Shown: one piece after another, positions 25,831-33,988 of the stretch | Numbering within the stretch: position 1 is the first letter of the stretch | Layout: each line of letters starts with the position of its first letter | Origin: CAYSRC01 sp964446385 | GTDB taxonomy: Bacteria; Bacillota; Clostridia; Oscillospirales; Ruminococcaceae | Assembly: GCA_964446385.1 (NCBI GenBank) | Contig: CAYUOH010000002.1 | Span: forward strand, 124,001-188,000 | Length of the DNA: 64,000 nucleotides | Direction of reading: 5' to 3' | Program-made: the position numbers and the translations under genes | The notes under the pieces: generated by a model | Seen by the model: the letters and a program-made list of their open reading frames with translations, nothing else | What the model was told of the DNA's origin: nothing | The model's database searches: none

Positions 25831-26964
25831 ATGAAATACACAAGATTCAAGGGCGAGGACATTTCCCGCCTGGGCTTCGGCCTTATGCGCCTGCCGGTAA
25901 TCGACGACGATCAGAGCAAGGTGGACCGCAAAAAGGTCGAGGAAATGGTCCTTTATGCCTACGAACACGGCATCAACTATTTTGACACCGCTTTTCCTTA
26001 CCATAACGGATTTTCCGAGAAGACGTTCGGTCAGATTCTTACCGATAACGGACTTCACGGCAAGGTAAACGTGGCTACAAAGTTGTTTACTCTCGGCATC
26101 GACGCCCCGGATTTCAGCCCCCAGGCAATGTTCGATGAGCAACTTAACCGTCTTCAGACCGACTGTATCGAGTTTTACCTGATGCACGGACTTCACGGTG
26201 CACAGTGGAAGACGCTGTGCGAGAAGCACGACATCAAGAACTGGATTACAGGATTGAAGGCAAAGGGCAAGATCAAGCATATCGGGTTTTCATTCCACGA
26301 CGACTACGACAAGTTTGTAGAAATCATCAATGATTTCGATTGGGATTTTGCGCAGATACAGTACAACTATCTTGACAACGAAATTCAGGCCGGAGACAGG
26401 GGAGTGGCATTCGCCAACAGCAGAGGAATACCGCTAAACGTAATGGAGCCTCTAAAGGGTGGAAGTATAATCTTCCCGGATTATCCTGAGATTGGCGCCA
26501 TAAAGGAAAAGTATGGCATTAGCAACATCAGCAACGCCGAGCTCGGACTAGGCTATGTTATGAACAACCCCGCATTTATGGTTGTCCTGAGCGGAATGAG
26601 CAGCCTTGACCAGATGAAGGAAAACATTGAGATAGCCAAACGATGCGGAGTAGGATGTCTTCCTGAAGGCGCATACGGGGCCATCTCCGAAATCAAGGAT
26701 CTGCTTGGGCATTCGGAAAATATCCCCTGTACAGGCTGCCGATACTGCGTAGCGGGCTGCCCAATGCATATTTCCATCCCCACGGCGTTCAGCCTTTACA
26801 ACGATGCTAAAAAGTACCGAAACCCAGGCAGCCAGAAACGCAACTATGACCGAAGCTGCGGCAATCTTGCCGAATGTATTGAATGCGGTCAGTGCGTTGA
26901 GGCATGCCCCCAGCATCTTGATATTCCCAACCTGCTGAAACAGGTAAGGGAGTATATGGAGTAA
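25831..26964 (+). CDS. Aldo/keto reductase with C-terminal double 4Fe-4S domain
   Basis: A 377-residue fusion of an aldo/keto reductase barrel (residues about 1-285) and a ferredoxin-type tail. The barrel shows the AKR tetrad: Asp and Tyr in YFDTAFPYH, Lys in VATKL, and His in YLMHGLH. The tail has two CxxCxxCxxxCP motifs, CTGCRYCVAGCP and CIECGQCVEACP, for two [4Fe-4S] clusters. Such Fe-S AKRs are common in anaerobes and may exchange electrons with ferredoxin as well as NAD(P)H; the substrate is unknown. It is the last gene of the operon, so it may act on an alcohol, aldehyde or ketone released by the esterases. GGAGGACCC precedes the ATG. Confidence 0.93.
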   Translation: MKYTRFKGEDISRLGFGLMRLPVIDDDQSKVDRKKVEEMVLYAYEHGINYFDTAFPYHNGFSEKTFGQILTDNGLHGKVNVATKLFTLGIDAPDFSPQAMFDEQLNRLQTDCIEFYLMHGLHGAQWKTLCEKHDIKNWITGLKAKGKIKHIGFSFHDDYDKFVEIINDFDWDFAQIQYNYLDNEIQAGDRGVAFANSRGIPLNVMEPLKGGSIIFPDYPEIGAIKEKYGISNISNAELGLGYVMNNPAFMVVLSGMSSLDQMKENIEIAKRCGVGCLPEGAYGAISEIKDLLGHSENIPCTGCRYCVAGCPMHISIPTAFSLYNDAKKYRNPGSQKRNYDRSCGNLAECIECGQCVEACPQHLDIPNLLKQVREYME

Positions 26965-26986
26965 TAAAAAGTATTTAGTAATTTAG

Positions 26987-27027
26987 AAGCCCTCCGGAGA
27001 TTATAAGCTCCGGAGGGCTTATTTTAT
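26987..27027 (+). terminator. Intrinsic terminator of the hydrolase operon
   Basis: AAGCCCTCCGGAG (26987-26999) pairs exactly with CTCCGGAGGGCTT (27008-27020), followed by ATTTTAT. Confidence 0.88.
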
Positions 27028-27190
27028 GGGGAAACGGAACGCTTGTAAAACCGCAGTACATAGTATATACTTTGGCTTTCTTTATCAGATAGGAAAAAGG
27101 TGATAATATATAATCAATATCTATTCGTTATTAAATACGAAAATATGCAGATAAACAGAAAGAAATAACAAGAAACAGATGGAGAATTCT

Positions 27191-29566
27191 ATGACAAAAG
27201 TGTCAATAATAATGCCGGCTTACAATGCGGAAAAATACATTCGACAGGCATTGGACAGCGCATGTAATCAAAGTTTGAAAGATATAGAAATCATTGTTGT
27301 CAATGATTGTTCTTCAGACAGTACTCCAATAATAATCAACGAATATGCTGAAAAAGAAGAGCGTATTGTTGTAATCAATAATAATACTAACCTTGGAATG
27401 TTATACTCACGAAATATTGGGCTGCAAAAAGCTTCCGGCAAGTATATTATGTTTCTGGATTCGGATGATTATCTTGAAACAAATGCATGTGAGAAGCTCT
27501 CTGAAAAAATGGATGACGGTAACTGGGATATATATCAATTCGGTGCAGCATTAAATTATGATGAATCTCTAATGAATTTAGAAGGACATGCAAACCTGGA
27601 GACTTATTTATCGGTCCCTACGAAATATTTTCCTATGAGTCAAACGGGATTAATCAAATTATTCACCGAAAGAAAAATCTCATGGAATGTTTGGAATAAG
27701 ATTTACAGAAAAGACATACTGGATAAAGCGCTTCAATTCTATAATAACGAACGAGTTCAGTATGCTGAAGATTTCCTTATATTTACTATGGCATTGTGTT
27801 TTACCAAGTCATACAGCGGAACCAGTCATAGATTCATAAATTACCGGATAGGAAGCGGAATATCTACCCAAGTAATAATTCCTTCGAAAAATATGGAATC
27901 TTATGCATTAATTGGGAAAGTATATTCATTGCTTAAAGAGTGGGTCCCTCAAACCGGATTAAATGAAAATCTTCGGAAAATGGTTTTAAATTATTCCCAT
28001 GATTATATAGTGTCAGAAGTATTTTTGATTTTTGTCCATCAGATATTTCCGGAGGATTCGCAACGCTTCTTGAATGTGGTTCTCTCGTATTGGGATTTGA
28101 AAACCGTTATTGAGGAATATGCCTGGTTTATTTTTTTTGATTATTCCAGAATTCAGCAAGAGGACGCAATAGCATTGCTGCAACAATCATTGCCTTCTTT
28201 TCATGTTAAAGAAGTACATACAATAGGAATGTATTACCATCGTATGTTCAACGGAGGCGTGGAAAGGGTAATTTCCCTGCTTGCTCCGATTCTATTAGGA
28301 GCCGGATTCAACGTGGTTATTATTACAGATAGCGGTCCGACAAAAGAGGATTACTTTTTACCCGAACAGGTAACACATATAAAATTTCCATCATGTTCGT
28401 CCGAAAGCAAAGAACGGATTTCCTGCTGGCAGAATATAATTGAGGAATACGGAATAGATGCCGTGATTTATCACGCCTGGCTGGATGACAATATTGTCAT
28501 TGATTCCATGGCAGTCAAATCGATGGGAATACCGTTTATTATTCATGGTCATAACAGTTTTCAGTTTATATATCGATACTTAGAACCCGGTTGGAAATGG
28601 AATTGGTTTAAACAGTCGAAAATATACGCTTTTGCAGACCTGGTGATTGTTCTTTCCGAGGTTGATCTTGCATGGTGCAACGCACTGGGTATCAAAGCGG
28701 TCCAGACCATAAACCCGCTGACATATTCTCTTGATGAAATGCCGGTTTCAGATCTGGCCTCCCATAACGTATGCTGGGTTGCAAGATTGTCACCTGAAAA
28801 ACAATATTACGATGCAATCGACATTGCGAAAATTGTCCATGAATCTGTTCCGGATTTCAAACTCCATATTGTGGGTAAAGCGGATGATGATAATATTCTG
28901 ACTGCGGCCATGGAGTACGTAAATGACAAGAAAATGTCCGACTTCGTAATTTTTGAAGGATTCCAGGAAAATGTAGACCGATTCTATCTGCAGTCAAGTG
29001 TTGCTCTGGTTACATCTGAATTTGAAGGATTTTCGATGAGTTTTCAGGAGGCTAAAGTATTCGGCCTTCCGGTAGTGACATATGAATTGCCTAACATGAC
29101 AATGATTCGGCAGCCTGACAGCGGAGTAATTGTAGTTCCGCAAAGAGATATAAAAACGGCAGCCTTGAAAATTATAGAATTACTAAATGATGAAGACAAA
29201 AGAAAAAATTACGGGGAAATGTCTCGTAACAGCATTGAAAAACTGTATGATGTCGACTTTGCCGGATTTTGGTCTGAGATAATTGCTTTGTCACAGACAC
29301 CGAAGGAAAATGAAGTTCCTCTTTATCAGAGGGATGCCCTCTCAGTTTCTCTGAAAATGCTGGTGGATAATTGTGCGTATAATTTTGAGCAAATGGCTGG
29401 AAAAACTTCAGTTTTTCAACAAAAAAATGAACTGATCGCATCTTTGAAAAAAACGAACCGTGAGATACTGTCCTCTTCTTCTTATAGATTAGGGCAACTG
29501 ATTCTATGGCCTTTTTGTACTTTAAAAGATAAAATCAAAAAGAAAATCAGAAACAAGAGAGCATAA
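27191..29566 (+). CDS. Bifunctional glycosyltransferase, GT2-GT4 fusion
   Basis: A 791-residue fusion. Residues about 1-240 are a GT-A family 2 domain (VSIIMPAYNAEKYIRQ, VVNDCSSDS, FLDSDDY). Residues about 350-690 are a GT-B family 4 domain with the acceptor loop GGVERVISLL, the donor segment VARLSPEKQYYDAI, and EGFSMSFQEAKVFGLPVV with the ExFxxxxxE-type catalytic region. The C-terminus ends in SSSYRLGQLILWPF and a basic tail. It would add two sugars in succession to a surface glycan. The ATG at 27191 is preferred because GATGGAG lies six bases upstream. Base composition is clearly more AT-rich than in the esterase genes to the left. Confidence 0.9.
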   Translation: MTKVSIIMPAYNAEKYIRQALDSACNQSLKDIEIIVVNDCSSDSTPIIINEYAEKEERIVVINNNTNLGMLYSRNIGLQKASGKYIMFLDSDDYLETNACEKLSEKMDDGNWDIYQFGAALNYDESLMNLEGHANLETYLSVPTKYFPMSQTGLIKLFTERKISWNVWNKIYRKDILDKALQFYNNERVQYAEDFLIFTMALCFTKSYSGTSHRFINYRIGSGISTQVIIPSKNMESYALIGKVYSLLKEWVPQTGLNENLRKMVLNYSHDYIVSEVFLIFVHQIFPEDSQRFLNVVLSYWDLKTVIEEYAWFIFFDYSRIQQEDAIALLQQSLPSFHVKEVHTIGMYYHRMFNGGVERVISLLAPILLGAGFNVVIITDSGPTKEDYFLPEQVTHIKFPSCSSESKERISCWQNIIEEYGIDAVIYHAWLDDNIVIDSMAVKSMGIPFIIHGHNSFQFIYRYLEPGWKWNWFKQSKIYAFADLVIVLSEVDLAWCNALGIKAVQTINPLTYSLDEMPVSDLASHNVCWVARLSPEKQYYDAIDIAKIVHESVPDFKLHIVGKADDDNILTAAMEYVNDKKMSDFVIFEGFQENVDRFYLQSSVALVTSEFEGFSMSFQEAKVFGLPVVTYELPNMTMIRQPDSGVIVVPQRDIKTAALKIIELLNDEDKRKNYGEMSRNSIEKLYDVDFAGFWSEIIALSQTPKENEVPLYQRDALSVSLKMLVDNCAYNFEQMAGKTSVFQQKNELIASLKKTNREILSSSSYRLGQLILWPFCTLKDKIKKKIRNKRA

Positions 29567-29607
29567 TACCAAATTCTCAAATTACTGATACCGAAAAATT
29601 TACAAAA

Positions 29608-29650
29608 ATAACAGCCCCTGTGAAAAAGCACAGGGGCTGTTATAGATTTT
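29608..29650. terminator. Bidirectional terminator between convergent glycosyltransferase genes
   Basis: A perfect 15-bp stem (29608-29622 with 29629-29643, core CAGCCCCTGTG) with an AAAAAG loop. The minus strand has a T-rich tail; the plus-strand tail TATAGATTTT is weaker. Confidence 0.8.
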
Positions 29651-29705
29651 ACTTCCAATACGGCACTTCGCTGTTATCGGATTTTTTAAATTCGATATAT
29701 AAAGA

Positions 29706-32700
29706 CTATATTGCCAAAATAGCGCGTATTTCTTCAATAAAGGTATCATATGCGCGCTGAAGAGGATATTCCTTCATCCGTTTTGCTCCGGCCTTGGAAC
29801 GGGCTTCGCATTCGGATTTGTCATTTATCATACGGACAATTTCACTTGCCATTGTTACTGCATCAGGTTCAACCATCGAAATGATATCCTCCGGATAATC
29901 ATATGCTGTCGATTCGCCTTTAACTTCTACAACACACAGACCGCTTGCCATCATCTCGAAGGGAATCCGTGATGGGTTGGAAAAGCTAAGACATACCCCT
30001 ACAGAACATTCATTATACATTTTATTCAGGTCAGATATTGAAATAACCCCAATCTGATTGACCCCGATCTCCGAAAGATCTGAGTTTTTTCTGCCCGAAC
30101 CGAAAGTTATTAACTCGACAGTAGGATCAAGACGGTGTACTTCTTTAAGTATTTCCGCAACCAAAGGGGCGTTTCGTCTGATTTTTTCCGGCTGGTAAAC
30201 AGCACAGACGGCTTTTTTTCGAATGAGATTTAGATTGTAGTAGTCGTCTGTCTGAACACAGAAGTCATAATACCGGGCAGGGACTTCCGAATAAGAGGAT
30301 ATTTTGTGTTGGAGCCAGGAACCTATTGTAACAGGATAAAATCCCATGTGATAGGTAGCTTCCGCTGCGTCAATAAGTTTTTTTTCATCAAAAAACCATG
30401 GTTCATAGTCCTGAATAAAATAGGCTTTTTTTCTGCAATTAGCACGCTGAACCACATATGCACTGTCCCATGTGGTTGCGATAACCAAGTCGTAATCTTC
30501 CTTTAATTTTTCACCTATATAAATATTACAGCAACAATAACCGAAGTTTTCTTCAATTAATCTAGCAATATCAACATTATTATTATATTTATAAAAATAG
30601 ATATCACAGTCGTAACCTGCCAACACCAGGGCATTCGCATGGTTAATAACGGTTCGATGTCCGCCGGAACCTTTTGTTATCGGGGTATCGACCACCCAAG
30701 CTATCCGCTTTTTGCGAACGGAGAGAGATACTACACCGAGTGAATCACGTTGTTCACGCATACGTTTCACTGTTTTTAAAGATATATTATTATCAGACAA
30801 TACTTTTGAATGAATATCGCAAATCTCAAGATATTCCGTATCTCTTGAAACGCTCGACCGGACGTTCCCTGCATGCATGCGGCAATAATTCAGTATTTCG
30901 GAAGAATAGGCAATATCTCCGTAATGAAGGATGGAGAGATAGACATACCAGTCTCCGCAGATCCGATAGTTTCCGGCTTCAGATATTGCTCTTAGCAATT
31001 GGGGAATATTCCGAAGAACTACTCCGGATGCATTGAGAATATAATTTGATATTGCAAGGTGATTCCCAATTTCATCGGTTCCGTCGTTTATATATGAGGA
31101 ATTCCAACGGGGATTTTTATGAATTATGTTAAATATTTCCCGACTGGAAGTGAACAGAGGGTCCCCTTTTTCATCTATCATTGAGGAGTCCGTATAGCTG
31201 AGTACAACACGGCTATCTGTCATCCCGATAAGTGCGACGCTTAGAAAATCGGTAGCACAGGAATCATCCGACTCTGCTATCCAGATGTAGTTACCGGAAG
31301 CCTTTTCAATACCTTTTTTCCACTGAGAAAAAGCATTTCCGCTGTTTTTTTCATTTAAAATCCAATGAACGGGGAAGGGGGCATCTTTCAGGCATTCACG
31401 GGCGACTTCAATACTGTTATCCGTCGACGCGTCGTCAAGGAAAATACATTCGAAAACGGGATGATCCTGATTGATGATGGGATTGATCCGCTCAGGTAGG
31501 AATTTAGCGTGATTGTAGCAGGGTATAATGACAGAAACCGTTCCGGAAACGCCTTCTTTTTGATTTGCATTTTGAGAATACCGGTGTATGGCTCTTATGT
31601 CAGATTCGCTGTAATTGTCAATTTCTACATCTTCAGCAAAAGACTGATACACCGGAATCCCAAGGACCTCTTTTTCCCAAGGTTCAAACTCAGGTTTATC
31701 TTTTCCGTACAATCTGAATATATTATATATTCTTGCGGGAAGCAGCTTCCGCAAACGCACACGGACCCTGGTAGTGAAAGGAAGAACAATAGTTTCTCCG
31801 TCAATCTCTAAAGAGTTTGGGACACTGAAAATGCGTGTCTTTTTTAATTCTAAATCAGTTGGTTCCCAAGGCTCAACAACATCTCCGGGAATCTTCTTGA
31901 TCTTTTTTACTGATGATTCGATATATCGGTAGATTTTTTTGGGCAAATACTTTCTGAACCAGAGGCGTAATCTGGTGCTGAAAGGAAGAAATAACATCTG
32001 ACGTGTTAATACTATATTTTCTGAAGTATTGAATTCTGTCAACATAGAAATATTAACATCTCCCATTATATACTCCAAAGCTTCTTTCCAGCGATGTCCT
32101 GCAGTATATTTATTAAATAGCTTGTTCCAACCTCTCAAATATGTTTGATACATTTCCTGTTCGATCCCGGCATAGTCCGTGTTGAATAAATAAGCAGAGT
32201 AATATCCCTGACTTTGTGCTACATAACAGGGAATTCTTTCCAAGGCATGCAAGATTGTTCCATCAGGAGGTACAGGTTCGTTGGGAAAGTCACTTAACAT
32301 CCAATCATACTCAAATATCGGGGCCAATGCTTTTGATCGAGCCCAATAGATATCTCCGAAAGGAGCAACGGGTGGAAAGTTTTCATTTATATCGATTTGA
32401 CATCCTAATCTAAATAACAGTTGCTTTGAAAATAGGAAATCATCGCCCCATTCGTTTCCAAGCATCCCATAATATGTTCCCAGAACAGGAAGAGTCTGTA
32501 CTAATAGTCCCAGATTCTGTTCTTGTTCAAACAGGTTTAGAATATTGTTTACGTATTGTCTTGAGGCTAACACATTGGCTGCTAATTTGTAAAAAAAGTT
32601 CTCGGCATTCTCAGCGTGCCCTAAATAACTGGATTTTTTGTCATGGAACAATAGAAAAATGTCATATTTTGGAAAAATATCTTTACAACCAATCAGATAT

Positions 32701-33791
32701 GCGGCTGCAAAACGACCGCGATTTGGTACAGTACGTATTTCGATATGGTTCGGTATTACTGCAAATTTCTGTTTGATATAATTAACAGACAAATTATTAC
32801 TAATTAAGAAAAGATCTATGTTTTCCGGAAGGTTCATTATCCATGACAACATTTCGTCCAATTTGTCAGGATAATACAAATCAATTATAGCTGCGCTTTT
32901 TAATGAAGAGGAGGGCATATTTGTACCTAAAGCAGGAGATACATAGCGATACAAATTCAACGAAGCCATCAACTCATTTAAAGGGTAAACTCGCAACAGA
33001 TTTTTTTCAATAAGCGAAAAATTATAATCTGTATGATTATTTATAAAAGAACGGACTTTAAGACCGGACTCTCGTGCATCATTCAAATAGGATGAATCGT
33101 TGTATGAAAACATTGATCGTTTAATAACTGGGCATCTGTAACTTGAAAGTGAACGAATAGGATCAACAATTAAATCATTAGGATGTGTTTTTTCATTGTG
33201 GTTAATGGGAATATATGTCTCCCATAAATAACCTTTTCTTTCAAAATAATGTGTAACATATGTTTCATGTTTTGAAATTGCTTCATCACGGTTGTGAATG
33301 ACGGGAATGTTATCCCAATACTTACGAAAGGCCTCATCAGAAATCAGACGATTTCGAAATACCATGAAATAACTTTGAATATGAGCATTCATTATTAATT
33401 TTGTCCCGTCGAATAAAGCACGATGCCCTGTAATACCCCAGAAATCCAATTCATTTCGACTGCTCATTTCGTCGAACATTTCGCTGAATGGGAAAATAGG
33501 TCCGTAAACGCTGTCATTTGCAATTATCAGTTCATCAACGGTTTTTAATGATTCATATCCAAGATGAGTAATCCCAGCGAGATATCCGGAGGCATCGTAT
33601 CCTTCATTGTCGCGTATAAGAATATCCCCGGGATAAGAAGAAAGATAATCCCTCCCGGTGTCATCAAGCTTTCCGTTTACGACAAAAAGAAATTCATTTA
33701 CAAATTTCGAGAGACTTTCGATGTAATATTTAAGATAATCGTCGATAATACCATCCTTGTCGAAGATCAACAGTATGCATTTTCTAGTCAT
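29706..33791 (-). CDS. Giant multi-module rhamnan-synthesis-F-like / glycosyltransferase protein
   Basis: A 1361-residue protein with four modules. Residues about 1-270 and 285-540 resemble the rhamnan synthesis F (RgpF) region: DNEGYDASGYLAGI and IIANDSVYGP in the first, VPNRGRFAAAYLIG, FLLFHDKKSS and VAPFGDIYWAR in the second. Residues about 747-960 are a GT2 domain (VSVIIPCYNHAKFLP, FLDDASTD, IAESDDS). Residues about 1025-1361 are a GT4-like domain (VVDTPITKGSGGHRT, ending with CLSFSNPSRIPFEMMASGLCVVE). The linker carries a duplicated basic motif near residues 600 and 668. The ATG at 33791 follows AAAGGA; an upstream start lacks a ribosome site. It is likely cytoplasmic and assembles a rhamnose-type surface polysaccharide. 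Confidence 0.88.
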   Translation of the reverse strand: MTRKCILLIFDKDGIIDDYLKYYIESLSKFVNEFLFVVNGKLDDTGRDYLSSYPGDILIRDNEGYDASGYLAGITHLGYESLKTVDELIIANDSVYGPIFPFSEMFDEMSSRNELDFWGITGHRALFDGTKLIMNAHIQSYFMVFRNRLISDEAFRKYWDNIPVIHNRDEAISKHETYVTHYFERKGYLWETYIPINHNEKTHPNDLIVDPIRSLSSYRCPVIKRSMFSYNDSSYLNDARESGLKVRSFINNHTDYNFSLIEKNLLRVYPLNELMASLNLYRYVSPALGTNMPSSSLKSAAIIDLYYPDKLDEMLSWIMNLPENIDLFLISNNLSVNYIKQKFAVIPNHIEIRTVPNRGRFAAAYLIGCKDIFPKYDIFLLFHDKKSSYLGHAENAENFFYKLAANVLASRQYVNNILNLFEQEQNLGLLVQTLPVLGTYYGMLGNEWGDDFLFSKQLLFRLGCQIDINENFPPVAPFGDIYWARSKALAPIFEYDWMLSDFPNEPVPPDGTILHALERIPCYVAQSQGYYSAYLFNTDYAGIEQEMYQTYLRGWNKLFNKYTAGHRWKEALEYIMGDVNISMLTEFNTSENIVLTRQMLFLPFSTRLRLWFRKYLPKKIYRYIESSVKKIKKIPGDVVEPWEPTDLELKKTRIFSVPNSLEIDGETIVLPFTTRVRVRLRKLLPARIYNIFRLYGKDKPEFEPWEKEVLGIPVYQSFAEDVEIDNYSESDIRAIHRYSQNANQKEGVSGTVSVIIPCYNHAKFLPERINPIINQDHPVFECIFLDDASTDNSIEVARECLKDAPFPVHWILNEKNSGNAFSQWKKGIEKASGNYIWIAESDDSCATDFLSVALIGMTDSRVVLSYTDSSMIDEKGDPLFTSSREIFNIIHKNPRWNSSYINDGTDEIGNHLAISNYILNASGVVLRNIPQLLRAISEAGNYRICGDWYVYLSILHYGDIAYSSEILNYCRMHAGNVRSSVSRDTEYLEICDIHSKVLSDNNISLKTVKRMREQRDSLGVVSLSVRKKRIAWVVDTPITKGSGGHRTVINHANALVLAGYDCDIYFYKYNNNVDIARLIEENFGYCCCNIYIGEKLKEDYDLVIATTWDSAYVVQRANCRKKAYFIQDYEPWFFDEKKLIDAAEATYHMGFYPVTIGSWLQHKISSYSEVPARYYDFCVQTDDYYNLNLIRKKAVCAVYQPEKIRRNAPLVAEILKEVHRLDPTVELITFGSGRKNSDLSEIGVNQIGVISISDLNKMYNECSVGVCLSFSNPSRIPFEMMASGLCVVEVKGESTAYDYPEDIISMVEPDAVTMASEIVRMINDKSECEARSKAGAKRMKEYPLQRAYDTFIEEIRAILAI

Positions 33792-33857
33792 GTATTTATC
33801 CTTTATTAGTATTTGGTTGATGTCTATATACTTTAAATGTTCGCAATATAAGCTAAT

Positions 33858-33885
33858 ATTATACATTACATTACGTAACTATCAA
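33858..33885 (-). promoter_or_regulatory. Sigma-A promoter of the giant glycosyltransferase gene
   Basis: On the minus strand TTGATA (33885-33880) and a perfect TATAAT (33863-33858) are 16 bases apart, about 70 bases upstream of the ATG. Confidence 0.7.
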
Positions 33886-33988
33886 TGATATAATCAATTC
33901 ATATTTTTCTATAAAAGAGTCATATTCCTTGAAATACAACGGTCTTCACATCCCTGAAAAATGCTATAAAAAGAAAGAAGTTATATAG

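Noticed and set aside
33792..33866. Upstream extension of the giant glycosyltransferase gene
   Set aside because: The added 25 codons overlap the promoter region and lack a ribosome site; the ATG at 33791 has AAAGGA ahead of it.
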